DNA of 64,000 bases, from the NCBI GenBank assembly GCA_941918925.1, contig OW799237.1, positions 107,230,515-107,294,514 on the forward strand. Reading direction: 5' to 3'. Source of the stretch: Phyto melanocephala (lineage: Eukaryota; Arthropoda; Insecta; Diptera; Rhinophoridae). Shown piece after piece: positions 48,131-61,362 of the stretch; within the stretch, counting starts at the first letter, position 1; each line of letters opens with the position of its first letter. The notes beneath the pieces are model-generated. The model was not told the origin of the DNA, did not search any database, and was given only the letters and a program-made list of their open reading frames with translations. Position numbers and translations under genes: made by a program.

Positions 48131-49499
48131 CTTTAACAAAGTAACTTTTTAAACCACCCAGTACTATTTTGAAAATTATTATTTTTATTATAAAATGGTT
48201 GCCTAACAACCATTATGACAAGGTGCTTTAATTTATTGAAGCCTGTTCGTTTCAAAACTTCAAAAAAGTTTTTATCTTAAATCTTTTGTTTTTTTTTTTT
48301 TTTGTTTTTATTGAAATCTTAAAATCTTGAAATAAAATTTATTTGCATTACTTTTAATGCTCTTGCCTGGCAGCAAACAATAAAGATCGTAGAATGTCAA
48401 TAAAAAAATAAACCAGAAATCATTATAATGAATTCATTTATAATAATTTACAAACAAGTTTTTTTTTAAACAATAAAATAAGAAAAATAAAAATAAAAAA
48501 TATGTCTTTGAGGCAAATTTTAAATATAACACTTTATAGCAGTTATAATTATTTCGAACTTGTAATGCTTTTAATAAAGTTATTGAGTCTAATTAAGTTT
48601 GAAGAATTTTTAAAACAAGAATGCAAATAAGTCGAATATAATCTGTGTAAAATATTAAAATGTGAAATTATGTCATATAAATTTTATTTTGAAGAATTAT
48701 GCACAAAACTTTTATATTTTTTAATTTTAATTTAATTTAAATTAATTTTTTTTTTGTTAGAAAAAACAAAACAACCGTTACCTTCACAGCTTAAATGGAG
48801 GCTGTTAAACAAAATACACACTATTCTATATGGACCTGCTTGCTTTACTATCTAGTATTGATCACTAATACAACTACACCTTTCCATTCTATTTGTTAAT
48901 TTATGAATGCATAATTTAATGTCTTGTTAAAACCCAACGATCTGATAACAATTTAAAAGTTCTATTATTTTGCATATAAACAAACGATAGAAGAAAAAAT
49001 ATTAAACTTGTACTCCAAAAACACCAGCAGTTGAACTAACTACTGTATTGTTTTCAGTTTAAATGTTGTTTAGAAAAACAAAAGCATAGGCAAATCCAAA
49101 AGATTAATAACGTTTGATAACATTGTTTTTTGCCTTGTAATACTCTACCAGAAAATCTAACTACTCAAAGTCATTCATTTAAACTAGACGGACAATACAA
49201 CCATCAGCTTTTAAGATTTCGAACGCCAACACTACTACCGACTTGCCAGCAACTAGCTTTCGAACAGTGCTTCCCAATGTGGGAACAGACGGGAAAAAAT
49301 AATTTTTTTTATGTTGGATGCATAACTTAAAAATGCTGGTTTTGCAAGAGATGAATGCGATTATTGTTTTTTAAAAACTTTTATGTCATTTTTAAGGGTA
49401 CATTTATTGTCACTTAGTTATCGAACTTAAAAATAGTGTAAACAACAAAGATTTTCTTTGCTTCGAAAATGTTATTTATTTACGTACGCAGTTCCATAT
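48131..49499. other. No gene seen
   Basis: AT-rich sequence. The 66-codon open stretch at 49130-49330 has a mixed composition but no recognisable domain. A CAGTGCTTCCCAATGTGGGAA word at 49266 is echoed at 49490 but does not form an element. Confidence 0.35.
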
Positions 49500-50143
49500 G
49501 TGGGAATCAGTGTTGCCGTTTTCACTGAGATCGCAGTTTTTCACTGCGATTTGCCCGTCGTCACTGCGTAACTGCGTTTTTATTAATATCACTGCGTTTT
49601 TCAGTTTTTGGTAGTTTTCCTCTTTTTTTTTATCAACGTTACATGATTTACCTCAAACGTGTTTAACACGTAAGTCTGTAAAGGCTTTAACACAACGAGA
49701 TAAAATTTTCAGCCTGTTAAAAATATAGCAGCTAGATGGCAACATTTTCTGCTGTTACGTTACGTTGCAGTTGACTGATTAGGTCTTGAATTAAAATGTC
49801 AAAAATCCCGTTAGAAAAATATAAACAAACTATTTCATGAAAAAAATATTTGCTTTTCAGTCCATTTAATTAATTTTTATATTGTATTGCACTGTTGTTG
49901 ACAATCAATAATAATAATTTTTTTCTATTGCAGTTGAGTAGTTGAGATAAATTAACTAAAAAAAATTAAAAAACAAGTAATTCTTAAAAAAAGAGGAAAA
50001 AAATGTTAAAAAAGGGACAAAAATTTCCTTTTTTTTGTCCAAACGAAAACGAAATTTTTTTATTTCGCGTCACTGCGTTCACTGCGTTTTTTTTTCGATT
50101 TCACTGCGAAAAAAAGTTGGTCGGCGGCAACACTGGTGGGAAT
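49500..50143. mobile_element. Non-autonomous hAT element with perfect 8-bp target duplication
   Basis: CAGTGTTGCCG (49508) and CGGCAACACTG (50135) are the inverted ends. GTGGGAAT flanks both sides (49500-49507 and 50136-50143). Subterminal TCACTGCG/CGCAGTGA words occur many times near both ends, as expected for hAT transposase sites. It has no ORF. Confidence 0.95.
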
Positions 50144-50156
50144 CTAACTTTTTAAT

Positions 50157-51235
50157 TTGAAAAAAATAACGCTTAAGCACAGCTATTGCTCTTCGGAACT
50201 TATGGTGAATAAATCGATAAATATTTATGCGATTAAGATTTTAAAATGTGATGTTTTTGTCGTGAAAAACAAAGATCTCCCAGGCCCGCCAAATACCGTT
50301 GAATACCAAGAATTTAAGGTTTTAAAACAGTTGTTAAACTTAGAAAGAGATTAAAGATGTATTGCCAGCTACTCAAGTAGCATTTTTTAATTGACGCCGA
50401 CAGATCTTGAAAGATAATTTTGCATGTCCGAAATGCTAATTGAATGCTTTAAAAAAAAAGCGTTTTTGTAGTGACTTATTGTTTGCAATTAGAAATGCAA
50501 CTATTATAATTACCCGAAGCGGAAGAGATCTTATGTAAACCAGCTTAATCGATGCCAAGGCCAAATAACCATGATGCTAAGATAATGCTCTGTATTTGAT
50601 GTGACCAGAAGGGTCCGATCTATTATTAGCTGCTAAAAATTTGGACAGGCCTTCAAAGGTAAAGACATACAGAATGCAGCTGATTGGTTTAAACACGCGT
50701 AAGATCATGGCAATGCTTGGCCACATGTTTTAGCTGGTAGGTAGAACAGGCAGCTGCTGTGCAGTTTACTTGGGTACATCTTATTGATGCCTTTGTGATA
50801 ACTGAAAAGAATAGCATGAATAGTATAGACAAGAAGTAAAATAGAAGCAGACCAATCCATAGTCTATGGCGGGAATTGAACCCATTACCCTAAGACTAGC
50901 AGACCAGCGTACTACCACTAGTCTACCGGGCCAGCCATGTGCATCAATGTTTTAGTATCTGTTAAAAACTATTTTGAAAAAAATTTTTTGGAAATTTTGC
51001 TTTGTCCCCCCTATAGCCCAGATATTGCTTCGACCTTCTATATTATATTCTCTCTCTGATACTCTTCACTTTAAAACAGGGTATCCGAAATTGGTTTGAT
51101 TCATTCTTGGCCTCTAATGATGAGTTGAGTTGAATTACTGTGGCATAATCCATATGTTGCCAGAGAGAGAGAAAGAGATGTGAAAAAGAGTCAGCAAGCA
51201 ATGTTCAAGGATTTGAATTGATTTTAATGTATCAT
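50157..51235 (+). pseudogene. mariner transposase pseudogene, split by a SINE
   Basis: The fragments run in mariner order. VFVVKNKDLPGPPNTVE and MSEMLIECFKKKAFL precede YYNYPKRKRSYV, then MPRPNNHDAKIMLCI and DQKGPIYY. DHGNAWPHVL is the HDNARPH box, here with the catalytic Asp lost to Gly. After the SINE, VSVKNYFEKNFLEILLCPPY, then SPDIAST keeps the third-Asp region, and IRNWFDSFLASNDEL follows. Stops and shifts are frequent. This is a true DD34D-type mariner, different from the lineage at 52106. Confidence 0.9.
50725..50955 (-). mobile_element. tRNA-derived SINE inside the mariner
   Basis: On the minus strand GGCCCGGTAGACTAGTGGTA (A-box-like) and GGGTTCAATTCCCGCC (B box) match the SINE at 31757. 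ATGTTTTAG flanks it at 50725-50733 and 50947-50955. Removing it joins PHV to LVSVKNYF in frame. Confidence 0.9.
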
Positions 51236-51278
51236 TCCCGGGAGTTAAGTAGATGATATTTATAACCAACATGTTACC

Positions 51279-51346
51279 ACCGATCAAAGAGTGCTGATGA
51301 TGAAATCGTTGCTGGTTTCGCAAATGCATTCCACTCGGCTAATTGT
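51279..51346 (-). repeat. Dispersed ~70-bp repeat (partner at 39894)
   Basis: AAAGAGTGCTGATGATGAAA, GCTGGTTTCGCAAATGCATT and CCACTCGGCTAAT are the reverse complement of the copy at 39894-39966. Confidence 0.7.
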
Positions 51347-52105
51347 CGGTAAAAATTATAATTTTTCAAATTTTTCTTTTATTTATCACAATTAAAAAAA
51401 TAAAAAAGTTCTTTGTTATAAAAAGAATGTAAATATGAACTCAAGCCTGAATTAAAATTAAAATATTAGTTTAATGTATAATTTTTAAAAAAAGAACAAA
51501 GTAGTTGAAAAATTCCCTATTAATATGAATAGAAAATTTTCAATAAATAAAATGTTTACGATAAGTTTTTAATAATTTATCCACAATTACACACATGTCT
51601 TGAAAATGTTACTTTTTTGATAGATTTAAGAAAAGCTTTTAATAAAAATATCTCATGAACATGAAGCTAAAAGTCCACTTAAAGTATTCAATCTTATTTG
51701 GACTTTCTGCCAAACAATTGTATGATTTGAGCAATAAATATGAGAAGCACTTACATCAGGACGTTGCATTCATTTAAAATTAATTTTAGTTTAAGTAAAG
51801 TGTTGCAATATTGACATACTATATTACCTATAGGTATAAATTAAAGCAGTCTAGTATATAAAAGCTGGGGGAAATTTATGATAAAATATGACACGCTCGT
51901 ATTTGTTCTCGAATGGTTAAGAATTTTTGCATTTGACAAAGAGATTAAAGTAAGAGTTCGTAAATTACGATAGTGTCGATATAACGCCCTTACATCTGTT
52001 AAGTTTTACTAATTTCGAATTACAACTTACCTGAATTCTAAATTATCTAAAACCTTACATGAAAACATTGAGCAATGTCCAATATATTGCAAAAATATTT
52101 ACACA
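51347..52105. other. No gene seen
   Basis: AT-rich sequence. Around 51960-52001, GATAGTGTCGATATAACGCC, then CTTACATCTGTT may be a very eroded mini-me 3' end. Confidence 0.3.
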
Positions 52106-53034
52106 TAAAGGGTGATTTTTTGTGAATTAAGTTTTTCGGGCTGGCAGCACTGGTTGGTAATTGTGTGCAACTACATCTGTGAAAGTAAAAAGTGTTCAGT
52201 ATACTCTGCCACTTCTTCATGGTGAAACTCACAAACGAGCAACGACTGCAAATCGTTGAAATTTATATTCAAAATTCGTGGTCTGAGAGAAATCCTCAGC
52301 TCGATGGAAATCCACTGTTTTATTGAAAAATTTTGTTCAGCGATGAGGCTCATTTCTGGCTAAATGGATACGTAAACAAGGAAATCTGTCGCATTTGGGG
52401 TGAAGGACAGACACATGCCGTACATGAGTTACCAGTTTGGTGTGGTTTATGGGCCGATGGCATTATCGGTCCATTTTTTTTCAAAGACGACAGTGGAAGA
52501 AACGTTACCGTCAACGGCGAACGATATCGAGCCATTATACGCGACTTTTTTTCTAACCCAACTGGCTGGGTTGGACTTGCTTGATATGTGGTCTCAACAA
52601 GACGGTGCCACACAGCTTGTTCAACAATGGACATATTGAAGGATGAATTTGGTGAGCAGCTTATCTCTCGAAATGGCCCTGTGATTTGGCCGCCAATATT
52701 ATGTGATTTGACGCCTCTTGACTATTTCTTGTGGGGTAATGTGAAGTCGTTGGTCCATGCGGACAAAGCAAACACGATTGAAGCCTTAGAGTATAACATA
52801 ACACGTGTTATTCATGAAATACAGGCCGAAATGCTCGAAAAAGTGGTGCAAAATTAGACCTTACGAATGGATCATTTAAACCGGAGCCACTGGTAACATT
52901 TACATGAAGTTATTTTTAAAAAGTTAATGGCAAAGACCAATTTATCGATTCCAATAAAAAATGTTGAATATATGATGCCGATTTGAGTGTTTTATTAGAT
53001 TTAAAAAAAACTACTCTTAAAAAATCACGCTTTA
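52106..53034 (+). pseudogene. Internally deleted mariner-like element with inverted ends
   Basis: The ends TAAAGGGTGATTTTTT and AAAAAATCACGCTTTA form 16-bp inverted repeats including the target TA. The frame from ATG 52219 gives MVKLTNEQRLQIVEIYIQNS (helix-turn-helix start). It then jumps, through a deletion of the rest of the DNA-binding domain and one stop, to ILFSDEAHFWLNGYVNKEIC (first Asp). WCGLWADGIIGPFFF and VTVNGERYRAIIRDFF follow. Two compensating frameshifts bracket LLDMWSQQDGAT (second Asp). MDILKDEFGEQLISRNG, LCDLTPLDYFLWGNVKSL (third Asp) and EMLEKVVQN lead to the stop at 52857. It is dead but comparatively young. Confidence 0.9.
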
Positions 53035-53819
53035 TATCGGTCAACGATATGCAGGGAAAAGAGCACATAAACAGGACGATATTTTTTCCCATATTTGAAA
53101 TACAAAAAATAATAATTTTTAGCTTCGAGATAATTTACAGATATGTTTGATATTATATAACGTATCATACGTTATTGGTGCTGTGGCTAATAATGTGGCA
53201 GAATATCCATCAACATAAACTCATTATCGTTCTCAGTATCTGAACGTTTTTCGCAGAAAAAAATTTGGTTAATCAGGTGTAGTACTGCCAAGTCAGAAGT
53301 AGTGGTCATATGAATGATATTGTATTCCATTCTTTACCGACAACGTTCAACGTTGCCAATTAAACCAGGAAAAAAAATCAGTACTTTTTTGTATAGCCCT
53401 TTGATATATACAGTTTCAAATGTCCAACCCTGTGCTTAACTTTATAAAAAAATTCATTGATGGCATGGGAATTAATAAATGAAAATGACATATAATAATA
53501 CTTTTGAAATCTAGGCTAAGCTACAATGTGACCACTTTACCTAAGAACATGACGGTGAAGGGTATCATCAGGCTCGGCATGGCCAAATAAAACCCTCTTA
53601 CTTGTTATTTTTTAAAAGTGTCGATGAAGATTATTTTTATTTTCTCAAAAATAAGAGGTAAATTTATAGAAAAACTAATTAATTTGTTTGTTTGGAAAAT
53701 TTTTCTAAAATTACTTTTTGCTAAATTACCTCAAACACTTTTTGTGTTAAAAAAGTTAAAAATTTTTATTTACGGAATGTGTCAGCGGAATATCAATTTA
53801 TTAAAGCTTTTTAATACAT
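53035..53819 (+). mobile_element. Mini-me 3' end (53551-53606) in otherwise featureless DNA
   Basis: GTGAAGGGTATCATCAGGCT, then CGGCATGGCCAAA and CCTCTTACTTGTT is the family hairpin end. The sequence before it, 53035-53550, has no recognisable core. An open stretch at 53618-53848 is not supported. Confidence 0.55.
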
Positions 53820-54051
53820 TAAGGGCCATTATTAAAACTTGCGATTAGTTAAAGGCAGAATTTGGTTGGACCGTTAAATGGCTTTGCATTATAAAGACTT
53901 TATTTATAAATTTGTTATCCATTAATTATTGTTATTATTATTAATAATAAAAACTATAAAAAATGGAAGTTGTAATAATGTGAATCTATTTAACGAGCAC
54001 AAACAATCTAACCTTTAACTAACAGCAAGTTGTAAGTAGTAACGGCCCTTA
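53820..54051. mobile_element. Short MITE with TA target
   Basis: TAAGGGCCATTATTAAAACT and its partner near AGTAGTAACGGCCCTTA pair over ~45 bp (including CTTGC and TTAGTTAAAGG), with TA at both edges. The first bases match the palindromic MITE at 17954. Confidence 0.75.
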
Positions 54052-55683
54052 GAGTTATTAAGACATTTTCAATAATTTTACTATTTATCTACGTACACTT
54101 GAGCCTCAATTTTGCTGTGCGTAGCCTAATTAAATTTGGAAAGATTAATTTTACGTCATTGTGATTTTAGTTGGCGTCGTAATTATTTAGACTTGCGTCT
54201 CTGTACACAACTTGTATTTTTCTAAAAATTTTATTATTTAATAAGCTTCAACTATCAGTTATCTTTTAAAAGGGAATAATTGCCTGCTTTGAATAATTTG
54301 CGTTGTATTCAGTCATTTACCATTAGCGACAAAAATCGGGGCTCCAGTGTATATTAAATTTTTCTTAATTAGATTTTCTTCTTGTTCAGAAAAATCTTTT
54401 TGTAAAAATATTCACAACAACTTATAACAACTTTTATCCTTCTTTAAATTTATATATTAATTCGTATACAAACAAGTTTTCATTGTAAAGGGGAAAAGAA
54501 CACATTTGAGAACAACTGCTTTAACAAAAAAATTTTTTTCTTGTACCATTAACACTTCTATTGTTTTGTATGTAAAACAATTGCATTGATTCTACTAATT
54601 AGAATTCTAAAGAGCTGTTGTTAGTAAGACTTTTTGTAAAACTAAATAAACTCTATTAAACAGTTAAATGGTTAGAAAATCTGAAAAGAAAAAACAACAC
54701 AAAAGTATGCGCCAAATTCTAAATGCGTGCCAATTGTATTTTTCTATGAATAAAAATGTATTTGAGAGGCACAAATTTTTACTGGTGTTTAGCTAAAACA
54801 AATGTAATTTGGCATGGATATTGTTAAACACACAGATTTCTCAGTTATAAAACAACAGGTAGTCAGTTGTATAAAAGAATGAAATAATATATATTTTTAA
54901 ATTTCACACGAAAGCTTTTAGCTAATTCTAAGCAATTTTTATATTTCTTGTTACTTATATTCTATGTGACAAAAGTTTTAACTGCTTTAAAATCTGCATA
55001 GACTGCTTAAAACTTACGTTTTGGGTTTGTACAACATTGTTGTTTCCTTAGTAATTAGTAGAAGAAGAAAAAAATTGCAAAGTGTGCGGAAAAACACCAA
55101 ACTACAACAAGAGTATTGTAAACACTACAGTTGCCTTGCATCAATGCTACTGCTTTAATGTACAGTAATACAACAAATTGCAAACAAAAACCCAACTACT
55201 TTATTATGCAATGCACTTAAATGCTTTAGGAAAATTATATGCCGAGAAGAAAAAAAAACAAGAAAAAAATTAAAATTAAAGAAAACCTCTTAAAAAAACT
55301 TATTGGAGGTCGAATAGAAGATAGACACGCAAAAATAATTTCAATTTCGTTGTAATTTTTTACAGAAAAAAAAAATAAAAAATAAACAACAAATACAAAA
55401 TAATGTTGTAAATTAAAAAAATTTGAAAAAAAAATATTTTTTGCACTCAACAAAATGTGAAAAAAATAGTAAGTAAAAATGAGTTTTCAATTAAGTTTAA
55501 CAGTTGTTTTCTATGTTAAATCGAATCATAAAAAACAAAAGACTTAGGAAACAAGCAAATGAAAAAAATTAAGTGAATGGGACATTTACAGCCTGTTTAA
55601 CGATGTCCAATGAATGTGATTTTTCGCATTTTTAGCGAAGAAAAGGTGATTTGGGTTTTGCTATCTACATTTAAGGATGCAGA
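54052..55683. other. No gene seen
   Basis: AT-rich sequence; open stretches are short and low in complexity. Confidence 0.35.
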
Positions 55684-57203
55684 CAGAGAGGCCGCTTGTT
55701 GCCAAGCCGAGCCGACTGACGTTTATTGCGAGAACCAATGCGAGAAAACAGGTACTTTACAAATTGGTACAAATAAGCGCGCACAGGTCATAGTGGGCGC
55801 CGAGCTGGTCAGAGCACAAAGCTAATCGAATATGAGAAAACAGTTTCAAATCATATTTCAGGCCCGAAAACATTGCTTATGTTATGTTGTTAGGACTTCA
55901 AACTGTTTGGAAAACATTTAAAACAATTAAAAACAAAAAATTAAAAAAATAATAAAATTAAAAAGAAAATACAAATTAACAAGTAAGAGTGCTATATTCA
56001 GCCGTGCCGAATCTTACATACCCTTCACAACGTGTAGTCATACAATATCAAACTTTTGAATCACAATTCATCTCATTTGAAATACGTACAAACATATAAA
56101 AACATACATATATAAAAACATCCCATTGCAAAATTATAAATTGAGTTTAAGGACGTATGTTTCCAAAAAAAAAAATTACTTAAAAGAAATAAAAACAAAA
56201 ACAGCAATAAAAAAAATTAAAAAAAATTAAAAAAAAATTTTTTTTTAAAAATTAAAAAAATTTATAAAAAAAATTAAAAAAAAATAATAAAAATATAAAT
56301 AATATATTAAACAAAAAAATAAAATAAATAAAAAAAAAATCTGGCTCAGCTGGGATTCGATGCCACGTTTAATCTAATTAGTGTAATTGTGAAAAAAAAC
56401 GAGGTGGTCGTGCTTTTTAGCTCATATCTCAGAATGTTATAAGGCGATTGTGCTAAATTTCAATAGCGATTCATTCCTGGATATTTCGAAAAGATTGATA
56501 CCATACACAAATCTGAGGAATATATAGTTGCTTCTAAAAGTTGATTTCAACCACCACAATACCAGACGGACAGGCGGTTAGGGCTTAGTCGACTCCTCTA
56601 TTCATAAGCTTTCAGAAAATATACTTTATGGGGTCGGAAATGAAAATTGTAGAAATTATACACCACAGGTGAAGGGTATAAAAATAAAAATTCAAATAAA
56701 TAATAAAAATTAAATAACATTATAACAATTATAAAAATGTAATAAAAATTTCGCGAATAATTGAAGAAATGCGTTAATAAGTAAAATTTAAAAACTCAAT
56801 GTCAGTTTTTTTTTTCTCAACAAAACAAAACTCAAATCATAATCACAGTAGACGCTCGTAAATTGGAACCACTTTGTTCTTAAGGTATTTCTAATTTTCG
56901 AAAAATTCTAATTTCCAAAGGTTTTTTTTTTTTTAATAAAAAGTAGCATAAAAGTGTATATTCGTTTAGAAAATGCACAAAAATACAAACGACTTTCAAT
57001 TTTTTGTTATAATTTCCGAAGGATTCGAATTAGTAAGAGTTGTAAAATGCATACAGACATCTATAAAACACAAATAATAGATAAAATATCAGCGCTGATT
57101 CTCGCATCTACTATGCACACTTAAACATGCGAGAAGCATGAACAAGTTCTCGCAATAAACGTCAGTAGGCTCGGCTCGGCTCGGCAACAAGCGGCCACTC
57201 TGT
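55684..57203. mobile_element. GC-richer inverted repeat pair flanking a mini-me copy
   Basis: ACAGAGAGGCCGCTTGTTGC, with GCCGAGCC and ACTGACGTTTATTGCGAGAA (55685-55742), is repeated inverted at 57146-57203 with one extra GAGCC unit. The arms are ~56 bp. No target duplication is seen, and the mini-me element at 55978 was inserted between. This may be a DNA transposon or two independent copies of one repeat. Confidence 0.6.
55978..56680 (-). mobile_element. mini-me / Helentron-associated element (copy 6)
   Basis: Minus strand: TATACCCTTCACCTGTGGTG, CCGACCCCATAAAGTATATT, a short GTCCGTCTGG run and a long T/A tract. It ends GTGAAGGGTATGTAAGATTC, the GGCACGGC hairpin and CACTCTTACTTGTT. Confidence 0.85.
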
Positions 57204-58329
57204 TCGCAACCTGACGAGAACGATAAGAGTTTTCATACAAAATTTGATTTATCTATATCGAACGTACGGTCGGCAGTGCGCACGTAAATGTCAAAATCAG
57301 TCATTACAATTAATTAAAAAAGTATAAGGTTCGAATAAATATTAACATATAATTTAATTCACTTTATGAATAAGTGACAATTTTTCATTAAAAAAAAGAA
57401 ATAATTTTTTATTATTAAAAATTTATTTTAAGGTAATTTATAATTGTTGCTGCAGTAAATTTTATTTATTTTTTGCTTAGCGTACAATCATACTGAAAAC
57501 AATTTGTAATTGCCACCTACATTTATTTCGCTAGATGTTTAAGTTTTATTTATTTTTTTTTTTTAATTTAAAACAGCATCATCAACTCAGGAAACGAACT
57601 GAAAAATCTTTGTGTTGACAAAAAGCAGACTCATCAACTTCATCAGCTTAATATGCCCTCTAGGCTGCTTTATATGTACGTAAGGTAATGCACAGACACA
57701 TTCATTAATTCATCTTTAAAAAAGCATATATTCCAACACACCTAATTATTTTAAAGAAGATGTATTCTTGGCAGTAATGCCTACCGATTAAATTTCATAG
57801 AAAATCTAGTGATTTTTAAGTCGTGATGATCAAAAAAACAATTGTGCGTATATAAGTTTTGGTTATGATTGTATGACCTGAATTGACTGTTGCACTGCTA
57901 AATGTTTTAAAAGTGTTTTTGAGGCACGTCACCAGCTTTCGGTATGAAGATGCATCACATGGTTTTCCTAGTGTTTTTTTCTTTAAGTTTTAGTTGATTT
58001 TTATTTTTGTTTGTGAATTGTTTTTCCCTTATTCACGGTAGTGTAGTTACGTACTATATCAAAATAGTGATTCCCAATATGGATGCCTTAAAAGACTATC
58101 AGACAGATCAATCAGTTTCAAATCAATTCCTTACAAGAGTATCAAATGATAGTGGGTTTTTAAACATTAATAAAAAATTAATAAGAGGTTCTTAAATGCA
58201 GCCTAAACAAGATTACGAATAAAAGTACATAAAGAGAAATCCCATATGGAAATTTGCCCATAAAAAAGTTAGCTACTTGTTAGTTAGAACGCAGTTTTTT
58301 ATTATGCATAGCCCCGTTATATATCACCA
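57204..58329. other. Mostly featureless; one possible small exon
   Basis: Between 57577 and 57679 a 34-codon open frame lies between AAAACAG and GTAAGG (see findings). The 62-codon stretch at 58007-58195 is not recognisable. Confidence 0.3.
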
Positions 58330-60323
58330 AAATAAGTGATATAAAAAAAACGGATAGAGGTGTAGGATTATTAAGAGATTGTTTACCAACAAACAACAGA
58401 ACATGAGATGAAACATGCAACCGGCTTAAGAATATGGCAAAAGAAGAAAAGGGATACAAATGTAAAGACAATAGCAAAATATGATTTTCAGTCATCAGCT
58501 GGAAATTAAAACAGCAAAGAAATCACTTAAAACCACAACAATTGTAAATCAAAAATCTGAAACGACAATACAACAACGTAGCAAAAGCCTTTAACACAAA
58601 TAGAATTGACAAAAGAAAATACTTTGCAAATTATACCCATTGAATCAGAAGCAGCTGCAGCTGCAGGAGCGAATGATATTAAAGAGCTGCACCAACTTAC
58701 AGAATGACTTTCGAATCAAAACATGAGTCATAACTAAAGTTATAAAGAATATAAATAGTCAGCTAATAACCAATCAAGGAGATTAAGCTCGACAATAGAA
58801 GCAAAGTTTCGAAAGCATAAGTAACATCGCTGAAGGCAGCAACGTTTATAAATCCTCATTTTTCTTCTTAGCAACTACTATTGCTAATCACATAATACTT
58901 AACTGACGATGTTCCCAGTGTCATTAAAATTACAAGTCCTACTTTAAAACTGAAATGAAAAAAAAGCACCTTGGGAAGTTGGCATTCTACCTGAGGTCCT
59001 TTAGACTAACTTTGCAATATCAGCGGACATTTTGCAACTACATAAGCATGGGAAAATGAGCAGTTTCCTAGAACATAGACAAAAGAAGCCATTGTTAAGC
59101 TTCCGAAAAAAGCGTTTCGACTAACTGCTATAACTGGAGGGGTATTATCTTACCATACATGGTTTATAAAGTAATTGGTATAAAAATAAATAATAGACTC
59201 CAGTGTTTTGGGTTCACATTGCAAAAAGAACAGGCAGATTTTCGTCCACGTCGGAATTCTTTAAATCAGAAAAACAATTTCCCTGTCATAATGGAACAGT
59301 TTGTAGAATGGCGCACACTGGTTTATTTAGTCTTTGTCGACTTGAGTTAAACATTCGATTCCATAAGATGAGACACAGTGTGAGACAGATTAAGAGCTAA
59401 GGGCGTACCATCGAAATTAATAAACCTCATCAAGGCTATGTACACCAGTTCACATTGTCACAATGTCACAATGAGATGATAAGAAAATCTTTCAGCAAAA
59501 ATACAGTCGTGAAGCAGAGTTCTCCTCTGCCTGCATTCCTTTTTGCCGATTTACTTGACGAAATAATATTTAAACTACGTATGAAATAAAGGGTTATTGT
59601 GTGGGGCTTTTTTACACATCTCGAAGACTTCAATTTTTTAGACAATATCTTCCTAATTTTGCAGGAATTCAACGACATGCAAAGCAAAGTGGGCAATTTA
59701 GTCAAGTTAGCAATTGCCGTTGGTTTAGAAACAAACATTGAAAAGATTCATGCAATGCGAGTTAATAACATCAACGATAACCAATTCAAAATATAAAACC
59801 AGATGATTAAATTAGCAGAACATAATTTTGTTATCTGGGATGCATGATGTTAATTGATGGTAGTGTAGAGGAAGATTGGTTTAGGAGACTTACAAAAGTT
59901 ATGGTCAGTATTTGATCGCCTAAACAGAGAATCACATAATTAATCCTTAAATCCACAAAACTTTATGGAAGCGAAACTTGGCTGATGACAAACACTATAG
60001 TACAGAGATTTATAAAAATTTTCTACGAATATGTGGAATATTTTGGCCAAACAAAATCTCAGACATAGAGCTCTGGAGATTAATAGAGAAAGAACCAATC
60101 GTTCGACAAATATCAAGAAAAAATAGAGATGGATAGGACATACCTATTGGCAGCATTACGAAAGCCGCCTTAGAAGGAAATCTGCAAGGAAATCGGCGAT
60201 CCGGTTGTCCAAAAAAATACATGGCGTAGAAAAATTTAAAATTAACATAAAAAATAAAACAAATCTTTTGATGAAATCAAATTATTTTCTAATGTCAGAA
60301 TTAGTTGGAATGTGATTGTAGGA

Positions 60324-61092
<769 letters not shown>

Positions 61093-61211
61093 AGAAGCCT
61101 TATGTTTCCCGGTCGACTAAATTAAGCAAAAGAGAGAAATCAACATGAAAAATGGTAAACTGCTTGATAAACTATCTAGACCCATGAAACAGTGAACATA
61201 ATTAAAACTAA

Positions 61212-61362
61212 ACATTGCAGTTCTTGCAATCGAAGCATTCTTTTGTGATTATAAAACTTCTATTAAAATAATAAATTTTTTTTCTGATTATACATTGATA
61301 TTCTGAAACGAAATTCTGTGGATACAACAACAAAACTCACAACCGATTGTGTTTTCTCTGTT
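61212..61362 (-). mobile_element. Second copy of the ACACAGAAAAA MITE family
   Basis: In reverse it shares ACAGAGAAAACACAATCGG, GTTGTATCCACAGAATTTCG and AGTTTTATAATCACAAAA with 14886-15126. It is truncated at one end. Confidence 0.5.

Noticed and set aside
49266..49330. CAGTGCTTCCCAATGTGGGAA as a hAT end, and a similar word at 22978
   Set aside because: No matching opposite end with an 8-bp duplication; the echo at 49490 is a direct, not inverted, similarity.
52350..52634. Minus-strand ORF opposite the mariner catalytic domain
   Set aside because: It is the reverse shadow of conserved transposase codons.
59466..59738. 90-codon minus-strand ORF within the LINE
   Set aside because: The LINE reads on the plus strand with RT motifs in order; this frame has none.
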